A stretch of DNA of 64,000 bases, taken from contig OX388318.1 of assembly GCA_947579605.1 (NCBI GenBank), forward strand, positions 7,440,001-7,504,000, in the 5' to 3' direction. Shown in pieces: positions 1-10,383 of this stretch. The DNA is from Athripsodes cinereus. Taxonomy: Eukaryota > Arthropoda > Insecta > Trichoptera > Leptoceridae. Numbering within the stretch: the stretch's first letter is position 1; every line of letters starts with the position of its first letter. The position numbers were made by a program, and so were the translations under genes. The notes under the pieces were generated by a model that made no database searches, was not told where the DNA came from, and saw nothing but the letters and a program-made list of their open reading frames with translations.

Positions 1-117
1 TTTTACCCTAATTCAAACAAAAGAAAAAACTTTTCTGGGATTACTTATGAAAAAACTTTTCAGGGATAACTTAAAGCAAAATATAATACATGTGAATTAA
101 TCGGAAAATAATTAAAA

Positions 118-275
118 CCAATCTCATTATTTTCTGTAAGCTTTTGAGTGTCCTGTAAAATGCAGGTTAAGTCTCTTCAATACAACGATTACGTGTGACA
201 CCCACCCTGAATGACTTATTGGCATGGAAAAAAAGATTTGCGTGTTTCTTATATACAATTAAGCGTCTGGTTACC
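118..275 (+). mobile_element. SINE-A copy, degraded
   Basis: Diverged copy of the commonest short repeat in the window. Recognisable blocks in order are the CTGTAAG..TTTGAGTGTCCTGTAAAA block, CACCCACCCTGAATG, TTGGCATG and GTCTGGTTACC. The same blocks occur in the same order at 2939-3130, 8815-9600 and, reversed, at 31998-32250. The 3' ATATGCCGTGATGG end is lost or fused to the next copy, which is inverted. No RNA polymerase III box is obvious in the family body. Confidence 0.6.
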
Positions 276-277
276 TC

Positions 278-428
278 TATTACTATACTTCTGTACCTAC
301 TATCACAGCATATTCTACAAATGGAGTAGCCAGCAGAACAGCTGTTTGTAATAAATATGCAAGCTGTCTTCTCCATGGTTACAAAAAATGAGACCTCAAT
401 ATTGACTTTAAGATGTAAAATGTCTTTA
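278..428 (-). mobile_element. SINE-A copy, inverted relative to its neighbour
   Basis: The plus strand reads ACTAT..CACAGCATAT..GGAGTAGCCAGCAGAACAGCTG, then TAATAAATATGCAAGCTGTC and TTAAGATGTAAAATGTC. This is the reverse complement of the SINE-A 3' half. With 118-275 it forms a tail-to-tail pair. Confidence 0.65.
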
Positions 429-529
429 TTTATATCTAGTTATAAATATCTGTTTGCCTTAAGTGTGGAAAATGTCGTGACGGTGTAGACGAATTGATTA
501 ATATTGGTTATTTAAGAAATTTAAATTAA

Positions 530-735
530 TTCTTATTTATTTATTTTATTTCACTAATAAATTACAAACTTTATACATACTTTTATTGATGCTGCCCAAC
601 TAGGTATATCCTGTACTAGGGCAAACATTTTTTTTTTAATGAAAATAATACAATGAATAAGAAATACATACAACTTAGGATAATGAGTCACGCCAAATCT
701 AAAAGATTTGTCGGCGTCTCACATCTCACAAACAT
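530..735 (-). mobile_element. possible LINE 3' end
   Basis: A TTTATTTATT run is followed by a unique stretch and then ACGCCAAATCTAAAAGATTTGTCGGCGTCTC, which can fold into a small hairpin at about 690-717. A pure A+T simple-repeat head followed by a short hairpin-bearing tail is how reversed LINE 3' ends appear elsewhere in the window. No coding sequence is attached, so this is tentative. Confidence 0.3.
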
Positions 736-2938
736 ATCAATCATATAGAAATATATACACAATTACAAAAAGCATTCATCTCCTATATTTACACAATCAC
801 ATTCATAGCAAGAAAACACTGCTGTAAACCGTCCATACATGAAACAACACACAAACAAACCATTTCTCCATACAAAACAAGAAAAAAAAAACAACATATA
901 CCTCAACCACACACATCACAAATCCCACACCACATACTAACACACGTATATCACCCCACACAAAACAAAACAAATCACGGAACAAATCCCAAGATATCTT
1001 GTAATCTCTCCATTGGAAGATCAGACACCCACCCATAACATGCTCTTTTAAATTCTAATATGTCAAAATCTTTTGACAGCAGATTTTTAATACACTAGCA
1101 GTAGTTTCAAATAAAGTAGATTTTTTCTTCGATATAACAACAGATTTCATATTTACTACATGCGATTAGTCCGCTGGCTTAGATGCTGTGATCGTGTTGC
1201 GTAATGCCGTGACGGTGTAGTTCTAAATGTACAGAAAATAAGTACACAAAACAAGATTTATTGTTTGTAACTGATCACGCACATAACTCTGGGACGTTAC
1301 CAAAGTGTATACAGGTACTTACGTAGAGCGTTATATGTTTATGGGAGTTATTGGAAAAAGACTGAATCAGAGAAAATTTGATTTCTATAATTTGTTTTCA
1401 GTTCCTTCCCCCAATGCTCTATAAAGATAAGTTGAAACATATTGCCATCCATGAGCTTGTTTTAAAATAATAATTCTTTACAACTCTTATCACCGTACTT
1501 ACAAGTATCTAGAAATGGTGAAATCTTATTGCGACGCTATAATTTTACTATACAAATAGTTTTTTAGATAATTTGACAATGTGACTTATGTATATTAGTA
1601 TTCATAGAAGTCAAAAAATAACTGAGCTTATGAGACAAGAGGAGAAGTACTCAAATTTTTTCAAAACGCTACTTTAACATATGAATACAATGTTGTCAAA
1701 AATAGGAATAAGTGAAGGATTATTTATCCCGTCTGAAAAGGAGTATTCAAGAATACGCATAAGTGAGAGATGAACAGCTTAAATTTTAGCATATGTGAAA
1801 AAGTGTGACAAAAACGAAGCATATTTTTCAATCCATTTATTCTCCATAATATATACGATAAACTGATAAATAAGTATAGATGAAATTGAAAGTTTTAATA
1901 AATTGCTCACGAAGCTTTAAGTGTTTAAACTTCTTCGTGATACAAAATGTTACAGCTACAAGATATACATAGATGTCTAGTATTTGAATTAAATTGTTAT
2001 GTCAATTGCATTTAGTTTCCAAAATCAAATATAATACAAGTAATCGAAGTCTTATTGAAATGTTTTATCGAAGAATATTAATATTGACTATAAATTTAAC
2101 AACAAATATATTTCTTGATAATATCTCTCATATTGATTGTAACTTGTTAGCGGTATGGCCATGGTTTATTAGTGGTTGAATTGAAATTAATGTATTGTAA
2201 AAAAAAACATCGTTTAACTTTATGACAGTATTTAAAATCCAATATTTTTAATTGAAAAAACAATGGAAATTTATAGACATTGTAATAAACTCTCAGTATT
2301 ATGAAAGCTAAAATGTAACAATGATATTATGTACAAGATCGATAAATTGTAAAATGGGGTCATTGGTTAAAATTTCATGGTTGAAAACGTAATACCGAGA
2401 AGAAGAAAAACGTTAATAATTTAAGTCGTAAAATTCCTAAAACTTAACCATTCTGAAACTTAACCACAAAGCGGCAGAGCTTTTCTTTTGAAAAATAATA
2501 TGGGTATCTATAAAAAAAATCTATGCGCCGTATCGGATGACTTGCAATGTTCATACATTCCTTTAATTCTTCATAACTTCTTACAAAGTTTCAGTAGTAA
2601 ACTTTCTTCAAGCTGAAGTGTTATGAAGAATTCATCATGCCGCACTAACTCCGTACAAAAGTCTGATAACAATTTCATAGTGTCTCCGTATTCGGATGGA
2701 AACTATTGTATGTATTAATGTTCCAATAAACTATCAAACAATTTGACTAATTTAACAAGTTTTTCAAAAGAATTGGTAGTTTACGGGTTTGTTTAATGAG
2801 ATGATAATTGATGCGTATAAATTTACGTGTTGGTCACATAATTTTGTGTGATTTATTTATGCGATTTTTTTCAGTATTACACTTTTTATCTTGGAATAAA
2901 TTTCAATTTGATGATTGTTGAATGAAATCATTTAAATA
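736..2938. other. AT-rich stretch, no gene seen
   Basis: No supportable coding region. Short ORFs have AT-driven composition and no recognisable motif. A small scrap near 1160-1215 (CCGCTGGCTTA..AATGCCGTGACGGTGTAG) resembles the SINE-A 3' end. Confidence 0.5.
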
Positions 2939-3130
2939 AGGCAGGTGTTCGAAACAATAAGACATATTGCATATTAAATTCAGCGGTGATGTTTGCCACC
3001 CATTCTCAATGTTTTGATTTTATATTGGCATGGATAAAACAGCTTGCGTATTTATTATATGCAGCTGCTCTGCTGGCTATCCCACTTGTGGAATATGTCA
3101 TGATGGTATAGTAGTAGATAGTAGTAGTAC
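2939..3130 (+). mobile_element. SINE-A, 3' two thirds
   Basis: Reads GGCAGGTGTTCGAA, AAATTCAGCGGTGATG, TTTGCCACCCATTC, TATTGGCATGG, ATGCAGCTGCTCTGCTGGCTA, then TCCCACTTGTGGAATATG and a TAG-rich tail (TAGTAGATAGTAGTAG). The order and tail match the other SINE-A copies. It is 5' truncated, missing the GAGCACCCGGTAAAGAATTGG head. Confidence 0.8.
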
Positions 3131-4079
3131 ATCATTTAAATACTCGTAATAGAGAAAAACGTTTTACGTTTGATAATAACGTTTTTAATATTCAACTTTG
3201 ATTTGGTTTTGATTAAGAACGTCATAGAATGACTTATGCTCATTACCTAGATATGATCAAACGTATGAAGACAAGATGTATTTTTTTTAAATCGAATTAT
3301 ATATGAGTATTGAAAAAATGTTTTTTGAGTGTATGCAAGATTTTGTTTTCAACTTTTAAAACTTTTGACAAAGATTTTCATATTTTAACTTACTATACAA
3401 CACTGTTCAGTAAATCTGTAAAAGAAGCAAAGCAGTACCTGATCGTTTCAGGAGCCTTTACATCTTTCACTAGTTCCATACTGTTGTGTATTGTTAAGTT
3501 AATAAACACAATGTCGCGCTTGAGGTAGTGAACTGTACACATAGTGTACACTACGTTACTTACATTGTCATTCAACGTTGATGAATTTGTATTGCAGCTT
3601 CGCGTCGTCGAAAGTGGAAAATTGTTTAAGTTTGTGACATAACTATTCTCATGAAGCGAAGCAATTTCATGTTGAGAATAATAAATGTGAATTTTGAAAA
3701 ACTCAAACAAATTATATTTTAAAAGAATTCTGTTTGTATTCTTTGCATTAATGCAAAGAAAAATGATACATAACAGCTATGTGAAAGCGGGATTCAGTAT
3801 TGACATCATTTGTACTAGTCTCCCTTTCTCCATAATTTATTTAATTTTTTTCTAATCAAAGGTTATTCATTCGTACTGACAAAAAATATGACTGTGTACA
3901 AAACATGAAAAGAAAAGAAAAAAAAATATTTTTTTTACCTAGAATAATAATGGCCCGTCAACAACTTCAACACAAACATGAAAAAATATTTAAAAAAACA
4001 ACAGTTAAAACTAAATAAAACGATCTATTTAAATTCATTAAAAGGAAAACAATGACATAAAATGAATCAAAATTTAATC
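3131..4079. other. AT-rich stretch, no gene seen
   Basis: Overlapping ORFs of 72 and 105 codons on opposite strands (3310-3710) show no domain, biased composition or splice context. I see no element here. Confidence 0.45.
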
Positions 4080-4205
4080 TGGTTGGAAGATATCGCCTCT
4101 GTGATAATCTTGTCCATTGCAAAATTGTTATTTATTTGTATCGCGTCATAGTATTCTGTAATTCATTTTGTTCTATATTGTGCCATAAAAATATTTTTAA
4201 TGCTA
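4080..4205 (+). mobile_element. CR1-like LINE 3' end fragment
   Basis: Contains GGTTGGAAGATATCGCCTCTGTGATAATCTTGTCC, a version of the hairpin-bearing 3' tail seen more clearly at 20937 and 24484 (GGAAGA..ATCGCGCC..TGCGATAA..GTCC). A..TTTATTTGTA tail follows. Only the untranslated end remains. Confidence 0.5.
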
Positions 4206-5168
4206 TTTTTATTGTATATATATATATATTTTGTATATAAATAATCAAAAATTAAGCTGTTTCAAATAAAGTTTGTTGCGGGCGGAGATAAAAAAAAGTC
4301 ATTGTAATATAGAACTTTTTAAGAATAAAATTAAGTTTATTTTACGATATTATTTTAATCTGAATCAACCACCCCCTGCACCTACCATCATTAACGTTAT
4401 CAATAAAATACACACTAATCATTATAATAAATATGTAAATTAAGAATCCTTAATGAGTTTTTAACTATTTGGTCAGTTTAATGTTGCCGATTATTATAAA
4501 TATTGTTTGAAAATTAACCTGAAGCCCAAAATAACTCAAATTTTGATTAAGTATTACAAACTTCGATTAAAATACGTAGGTAGGTAGGTACACAATCACG
4601 TTAATTATTTGTTGCACTGAATCGATTATTCCAAACTTCATTTATAATTTATATACGAACAATATTCGTACAATAATGTTCGAGGGAACATGTTGGTATG
4701 ATATTATAAATAACTAATTAAACTTCTTTAAATATAAGCTTGTATTTACCTAATCTGCTTAAAAAATATCTATATTGATTTCAATAATTTTACTAGCTTA
4801 AAATTTGTGATTTCTTCTTCTCATGGTTTCAAAACTTAATACCGTCAAAGGGACATGATAAATAGTTGAATGATCAACCAAACTAACGTTAAGTCTACGT
4901 CAGTTATAATCAAACTCCAGTAGTATATTTTTAATTCAAATAATTCCTTAACTGATATATTTATTAATTAAACTATAAACGGCTATTGCCTTTTTTAATA
5001 ACGAAATAAAATACTTTAATAATACAATTTACATCAATACATATCATTTATCTATGTACACTCCATACAATTTTACATATAAACACAAGAAGAAAAACAA
5101 AACAAAAAGTATACCAATTTAAAATATATAACAAATTATTAAGTCAACTGTCTTGATTATTATTTATT
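4206..5168. other. AT-rich stretch with short simple repeats
   Basis: A short TA run occurs near 4215-4230 and TAGGTAGGTAGGTA near 4578. AACGGCTATTGCCTTTTTT near 4980 resembles the start of reversed LINE tails at 19100 and 26470 (GGCGT..GCCTTT), but too little remains to call. Confidence 0.4.
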
Positions 5169-5208
5169 TAATTAAAATAAAACACTTATTTGTAGTATAT
5201 CCACGGTG

Positions 5209-5273
5209 ACTTTTTATTGGACGCGAGCCGGCTTTCAAGAGCTTCCGCTCTCATCATCAGGCTAGCGAAAAGT
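5209..5273 (-). ncRNA. candidate hammerhead-like ribozyme, minus arm
   Basis: Mirror copy of the core described at 5302-5366. On the minus strand it reads CTGATGA, T, a GAGAGC/GCTCTT stem with a GGAA loop, GAAA, the self-complementary GCCGGC, then TC. Confidence 0.35.
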
Positions 5274-5301
5274 CTTTTTTTTTTTTTTTTTTCGAAAAGT
5301 C

Positions 5302-5366
5302 ACTTTTCGCCAGCCTGATGATGAGAGCGGAAGCTCTTGAAAGCCGGCTCGCGTCCAATAAAAAGT
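5302..5366 (+). ncRNA. candidate hammerhead-like ribozyme, plus arm
   Basis: CTGATGA lies at 5315-5321 and one extra T at 5322. Stem II is GAGAGC (5323-5328) with loop GGAA and GCTCTT (5333-5338). GAAA follows at 5339-5342, then AGCC/GGCT (5342-5349) as a loopless stem III, and C5350 would be the cleavage nucleotide. Flanking ACTTTT (5302-5307) pairs with AAAAGT (5361-5366), and GC pairs with GC next to the core as stem I. The unpaired T before stem II and the loopless stem III depart from the canonical fold. A loopless self-complementary stem III would favour a dimeric ribozyme. Activity is not shown. Confidence 0.4.
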
Positions 5367-5454
5367 CACCGTGGATATACTACAAATAAGTGTTTTATTT
5401 AAATTAATTCAACATGAATTTCCACCAAGTACCGTCGGTTGAAAATATCAACTT

Positions 5455-5590
5455 TATTATTTATTTATTTATTTTATTCTTCACTATAAATTGGTTACAA
5501 TATTACATTGAAAATAGTGTCATAAAAATACCAGTTATACAATTCAATGTACAGAGGGCGAGTTTATCGCTAAAATGCGATGTCTTCCGC
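5455..5590 (-). mobile_element. CR1-like LINE 3' end
   Basis: Plus strand: a TTATTTATTTATTT run, TTCTTCACT, GGTTACAATATTACA, then GTACAGAGGGCGAGTTTATCG and CTAAAATGCGATGTCTTCC. The same order recurs at 63095-63235 and, as a close relative, at 14280-14410. The GCGA/TCGC hairpin marks the 3' untranslated end of the LINE family whose coding part is at 14659-15552. This copy is 5' truncated to its tail. Confidence 0.65.
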
Positions 5591-6429
5591 GTTTGTAGTG
5601 GTTGTACAAAAATTCTCTCAAAAACAAACTATTTCATAATGACGTACTTTCTACTGCGTTAGGAAGGCGTACATATATTTTGACATTCCATGGCGAAAAA
5701 GGATTACGTTAATTCTAACTGTATTATTATTTCTGATCAAGCCATTGCGTTAAAAGTCTAAAAATAGCTTTCTGCATGATCTTATTCTATTTTTCTACGT
5801 TGTTAACTTTTTTCTTACGTCCGTTCAACTTTTATTATTAAATTAGTTAACTTTTTGTCCACGAACACTTACCGCTTAAAGGAATTTTTTTTGTCACTTT
5901 TATGTTGTATTATTTTCCCTCAGATAATCCTTTCAGCTTTCGTTTTTATCCTTGAGGTGTTTTAGTATTAAAGGTAACGATGTCTTGTACAATTACATCA
6001 AAAGAAATTAATATCAACTATTATAGCTCTAAGCACTCACTAAGGCCATCCGCAGCATTTATTTTGTTTTATGAATTTCACTTTTTTACTGCTGTTTGTA
6101 ATAATTTTATCACATTTTAATGTGACTTAAAAACTTTATTAACTTAAAATTAAAACACGTTATGTATGTCATTATTCCAAGTGACTTTTTTTTTATTTGC
6201 AAATCGACATTCAAATATAATGATACTGAAAGATTAGTGAACGAGACTATGTATTATGTTCTATGTTGCATGTAAAGACGACCAAAATGTTACCCATATT
6301 TAATTAATTGTGGCGCATGTCGTTGGATAATTGCTGATCTGTGAAAGATACACGTTTTAATCTGCACTTTTATTTGTAGCTATTTTCTGTTATGTGCTTT
6401 TCTTTTGAAGTAAATAAAAAAATATAAGT
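5591..6429. other. AT-rich stretch, no gene seen
   Basis: No ORF with recognisable content and no repeat I can assign. Confidence 0.45.
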
Positions 6430-6479
6430 GACAGTTCTTATAAAGAATACATGTGACGAAGTGAATGAAACATCTGGGT

Positions 6480-6560
6480 TTGAAAACCTCGAATACTTGA
6501 TCGGCAGTGGAAGAAATCGAACGCAGGATCTTTCAATTGAAAGTCCGAGACTTCATCAGG
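6480..6560 (-). mobile_element. SINE-D, tRNA-like head
   Basis: The minus strand reads CTCAGTAGCCTGATGAAGTC, then TCGGACTTTCAATTGAAAG, then CCTGCGTTCGATTTC. TAGCCTGATGAAG resembles a polymerase III A box and GCGTTCGATTTC a B box, with spacing as in a tRNA. A related copy is at 29003-29075. This is a retroposon head, not a gene, because no closed acceptor stem is seen. Confidence 0.5.
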
Positions 6561-6638
6561 CTACTGAGTACCTCGATGTCACTCACCTCCGATTGGTAAC
6601 GAAACAGGAAAGTGAGTTTGTGGTAGTTTATGTTGTCT

Positions 6639-6895
6639 CTACTCTCACGCCGTACTCCAAGTCAGGTAGGCAGAGAGAACGGAACGTCATATGTAGATCT
6701 ATCCTTACATAGTACTTCTTTCGCTTCTTCTACATGAAATTTCTTATATACGCCCGTCGATTTTTCCCACTTAATACTCAACCGTCCTTGAGAATTCAAT
6801 CTACGTGGTTCTCGGACGCCCGCACTTTTTCACACCCCCTCTTTAAGATAATATAATTATATCCATTCGTTCCACATGTTTAAACCATATTATGT
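6639..6895 (-). mobile_element. RTE-like LINE 3' end, degraded
   Basis: Plus strand shares long blocks with the 3' end of the LINE at 52508-53660: CTCACGCCGT, GGTAGGCAGAGAGAACGGAACG, AGATCTATC, CCGTCCTTGAGAATT, ACGTGGTTCTCGGACGCCCGC and CATTCGTTCCACATG. The frame is broken by indels and stops, so it is an old truncated copy that encoded the ORF2 C-terminus. Confidence 0.75.
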
Positions 6896-7361
6896 TAATA
6901 TTGTTGAATACAGAACATTTGCTGAAAAATATTAAATAATCTTTGAACCAGTACCTTTATTTTTAAGCTCTTTAGATGTACCTGCCTCATTCCGTGACCA
7001 GAGAGTGGGTACCTATTTTTGTAGAAACTCATTTTCGTTTTTGAAATTGAGACTGGCGTGACCATAGTACTCGTAGAATGTTAGATAATTGTAATTGTAT
7101 CGTGCTGCAGAACCATAGGAAATAGTATAGCAGTGATATCAGAGTGCAATGATATCCAAGTGTTGTATCAGCATTATGGAAGAATTTTATATAAGTGCTT
7201 CAGTTTTCTCTAGTGTATATAATTATATGAATTTGATATAGCTTGTACACGTCCAGGAAATTTAACAATACTCAACAATATATTCAACCATTCTGTACTT
7301 TAATTTTAATAAATAAAATATAAAAATATATTATTGAGCACTGTTTAATCTCCACTATGTT
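6896..7361. other. no gene seen
   Basis: AT-rich; no element recognised. It ends where the Penelope-like reading frame becomes recognisable. Confidence 0.35.
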
Positions 7362-7808
7362 AGGTTTGATTGTAAGTTTAAATTTGGCGTGTATAGAAAA
7401 CCAAGTTTTACCGACACTGTCATCCACTCATCATCTTGTCACCCGTTACCACATAAAATGGCAGCATTTCAATCTATGATACACAGATTATTAAATATAC
7501 CCTTGGATAAGGGAGAGTTTGATAAAGAATATAATACTATTTTACAAATAGCACATAACAATGGGTATGAAACTAGTATTGTAGATAAAATTATAAATAA
7601 AAAACAAAAATTAAATATGTTTAGAAAATACATTTATCCGGTAATGTCAAGATCAACTATTAAACCATTTAAAAAAAATTTATACACTGGTAGATTTACA
7701 AACGAACTTAATAAAATTGTTAAACAATCATTCAAAAGTGCATTTTATACCAATAATAATATAAACAAATTGTTATTTAATCATAAAGACAAGATAGATC
7801 ATAGATAA
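7362..7808 (+). pseudogene. Penelope-like retroelement, reverse transcriptase fragment
   Basis: The frame reads FKFGVYRKPSFTDTVIH, then HPLPHKMAAFQSMIHRLLNI and later IAHNNGYETSIVDKII. The YRKP-x-TDT-x-IH, HP-x-x-HK-x-AAF and NGY motifs are characteristic of Penelope-like reverse transcriptases, just C-terminal to the catalytic palm. Only about 145 residues remain of an ORF that is normally several times longer. The palm with its YADD-type box is missing upstream and the GIY-YIG endonuclease is missing downstream. The frame stops at 7806-7808, just before a reversed LINE tail at 7815. There is no ATG at the apparent start, so this is a remnant, not a functional gene. It probably belongs to one of the foldback families in this window, but that link is inference. 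Confidence 0.8.
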
Positions 7809-7814
7809 TATAAG

Positions 7815-7965
7815 CTTATGTTTATTTATTTATTTATTCATTCTTTACTGTACCTACATTGATTACAAACAATTACATTAAAGGTATACATTCAAATAAA
7901 ATACAATCAATATACAGAGGGCGAGTTTATCGCAAAGGCGCGGTCTCTTCCAACTAACCCAAACT
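7815..7965 (-). mobile_element. CR1-like LINE 3' end
   Basis: Plus strand: TTTATTTATTTATTTATTC, ATTCTTTACTGTACC, GATTACAAACAATTACATTA, AAAGGTATACATTC, ATACAGAGGGCGAGTTTATCG, CAAAGGCGCGGTCTCTTCC. It is nearly identical to the 3' end of the LINE at 14272-15560. It abuts the Penelope remnant and may have truncated it. Confidence 0.75.
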
Positions 7966-7973
7966 TTAGTCCA

Positions 7974-8092
7974 CTTACAGTAAGCTAAAAGCTTGTGTCG
8001 TGAAAGGAGTGTTTGCCGGCATCTGGAATCGAACCACGCACCTCATGTGCATGAGGCTGAGACTCTACCTCCAGGCTACGACGAATATAGCA
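7974..8092 (-). mobile_element. SINE-C, tRNA-like
   Basis: On the minus strand an A-box-like TAGCCTGGAGG (complement of 8068-8078) is followed by a B-box-like GGTTCGATTCC (complement of 8025-8035). The TTTCACGACACAAGCTTTTAG and CTTACTGTAAG body follows. It matches copies at 16091 and 21161. Confidence 0.75.
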
Positions 8093-8324
8093 AATATATG
8101 TTATTTTTTCAGTGAAATTGCACGGTTGAATATTCATTAAATCGTTTTTATGTAGGTATTTGTTAAGTTTCTACGAGTCTGGCATTGAAGATGGATGAGG
8201 ACTGAAAGGCCACTGCCATTTTATTAAATAATAATTAACTGAAAGAAAAATACATTTTTGCTAGCTCTTTTCTGTTGATGTGTTAAACTATATAATTTTC
8301 ATTTTGTTGGTTTTCTTTCCATAA

Positions 8325-8475
8325 TCTTTTATTTATTTATTTATTTATTTTATTCTTCTTGCACGTCATCATTCATATAACAAATAAAATAAAGCAATAT
8401 ACACAAGAAAAAATGTGATGATGTGCAGTGGCGAGATTATCACTATATAGTGATTTCTTCCATCTTCCATCTAGT
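8325..8475 (-). mobile_element. CR1-like LINE 3' end, variant
   Basis: A TTTATTTATTTATTTATTT run is followed by TTCTTCTTGCACGTCATC, then GTGGCGAGATTATCACTATA and TAGTGATTTCTTCC. The TCACTATATAGTGA core is the hairpin that replaces TCGC..GCGA of the related tails. Confidence 0.55.
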
Positions 8476-8814
8476 CTGTCTTGAGAATAAATATAGGTAC
8501 TTCAATATGCTTTTTAAATATAACGATTTTAGCTTAATGCATTTCACTAATCCATATTGTTTTGGTTCACAAATTTTGTGGCAATTTTTGTTGTTATAAA
8601 CTAATTCTCATCCCAGATTATCAAGAGTAAGTGGTTCAAAACGATAATGACATCTTTTAAGGTTTCCCTAACTATCGATAACCCATCTTACTAAAATATT
8701 AATGGCATCTTAAAAGACTTGGTATTACTCTTACTTTACTCTTAGTATTTCTGCATTATGTAGCTTCCGGTTTTTCCATGACTAAAATACTGTGCAATAT
8801 AATAAAATACCATG

Positions 8815-9600
8815 GAGCACCCGCCAAAGAATTGGTCTTTTATTCTTGTCTGTAAGTTTTCGAGTGTCCTGTAATAGGCAGGTGTTAAAAAATACATTTT
8901 AGGTACATCTCAAATTCAGTGATGAGTTTTGCCACCCATCCTGAATGTCATTATTTTTTGTTAACACAGAGAAGACGGCTTGCATGTTTATTACATGCAG
9001 CTGGTCTACTGGCTTCCCCACTTGTGGGTAGTGTTGTGGAATTCTCAAGAAATATTTTTTTGAGAAATTTACCGAGAAATTTCTCGTAGTAGAGAATTTT
9101 CGGAGATTTTTTTTTATTTATTATTTAACAGTATAATAATAATAAATACTTTATTCAATCAATCAATAACAATATACAAATGTTGAGACAATTTATCACC
9201 AATATGGCTACAATTAATTATGGAAACAAAAAAATGTTAGGTACCTACATAGAAAAAAGTGCTAATAACTGATGACAAATCTTGATGTTTGACACCCCAC
9301 ATGCCCATATTTAAGTTAAAAAAAAATTGCAGGTACGTACATTGAAAAAAGTGTTAATAACCTCTGATTTGGGCCTTAATCAGTCCCACAATTTTTTGTA
9401 TCAATCAGGTTGGCTGCGAAGTGTACTGGGCGAAAGGTGATAATACCACTAATAAAAATTATGGAGAGAAATTTCTCTTCCATCAGAGGAGAAATTTCTC
9501 GTTCTCGAGAAATTTCTTTGGAGAATTTTCTCTTCTCACATCACTACTTGTGGGATATGCCACGATGGTTAAGTTGTAGTAGTATAATAGTAGATCTTAT
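8815..9600 (+). mobile_element. SINE-A, near full length, split by a hAT-type MITE
   Basis: Head GGAGCACCCGCCAAAGAATTGG, then GTAAGTTTTCGAGTGTCCTG, TAGGCAGGTGTT, AAATTCAGTGATGAG, TTTGCCACCCATCCTGAATG, TTACATGCAGCTGGTC and CCCCACTTGTGGG. The sequence resumes after the insertion as CTTGTGGGATATGCCACGATGG and a TAG-rich tail. Removing 9029-9546 and one copy of CTTGTGGG restores a continuous SINE of roughly 260 bp. Confidence 0.85.
9029..9546. mobile_element. non-autonomous hAT-like element
   Basis: It is flanked by the perfect 8-bp direct repeat CTTGTGGG (9021-9028 and 9547-9554), the duplication size of the hAT superfamily. The ends are inverted: TAGTGTTGTG on the left and TAGTGATGTG on the right. 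Beyond the ends are several GAGAAATTTCTC palindromes. No transposase is encoded, so it depended on a helper. The duplicated bases are SINE-A sequence, so it inserted after the SINE. Confidence 0.85.
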
Positions 9601-10383
9601 AAAATAAATTGATAAATAATTTAGGCTTTAATGCTACTTCGTTAGGATTATCACAGATTATTTATTTTAATAAATTCTATAATAAACTTTATTTCTTGCA
9701 GTTAGCCTACTGTACTTATGGAATATGCTGTGATATTATAGATAGATTAAAATTTACATCGATAAGAATTATTATTTATAAGGGGTTCTGGTGCATCTGT
9801 TTGTCGTATTCTGTAAAATATTTATTCAATTTTCAGCATATCGAGTTTAAGCCGAGCCAATTAACAAATTGATTTATTCAATATCAAGTCTTTACAATAT
9901 TATACTAGATAGAGTGAAACAATAACAATTATAGTTGTGAAGTATTCTGATTCCATAACATATACATAATATATTTTGAAGTGGTGGGTAAATATATATT
10001 TGCAGTAGTCAAAGGATATTGCCATTGCAGTCTTCATGTCTCTTGACAGTGCGCCATAGACGTCAATATGCCTATAGGTAGTATTGATGCAATGCAGAAA
10101 ATATCAATTAATCAATTTCTGATATATATTTGGTACCATTGTCTATAAAATATTTGTATAATTTCATCGTTAGTAAACGTATATCCGATTATCTGATGGA
10201 AGAAATTTGAGTACTAGTAATGTTTAAGTACTCGTATTTCTATTGTACTTGTTATTGTTAAGATTTAGAATAATAACTTTGTATCGTACTGCATTCATAT
10301 ACATATCGTAGATTTGTTTTGTATCACCAAAATTATTTTTTTATGAGTAAGTTTTATTCACTTTAGGTGTTTAATTCAATTGA
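9601..10383. other. AT-rich stretch, no gene seen
   Basis: Short ORFs only, with no motif and no recognisable repeat. Confidence 0.4.

Larger units (their letters stand above)
5171..5452. mobile_element. Penelope-type foldback with hammerhead-like cores
   Basis: Two arms of about 100 bp (5171-5273 and 5302-5407) are near-perfect reverse complements, separated by a T-rich spacer. Each arm runs from CAGCCTGATGATGAGAGC through CTTGAAAGCCGGCTCGCG and CCAATAAAAAGTCACC to AAATAAGTGTTTTAT. The right side continues with AATTTCCACCAAGTACCG and TTGAAAATATCAAC, which recurs at 12576, 28640 and 51600. Penelope-like elements are known to carry inverted or direct terminal repeats with hammerhead motifs, and a Penelope RT fragment lies 2 kb downstream. 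The assignment to that class is inference. Confidence 0.6.

Noticed and set aside
7389..7808. A complete gene of 139 codons
   Set aside because: Begins at GTG inside a recognisable Penelope-type frame that continues upstream; a truncated remnant.
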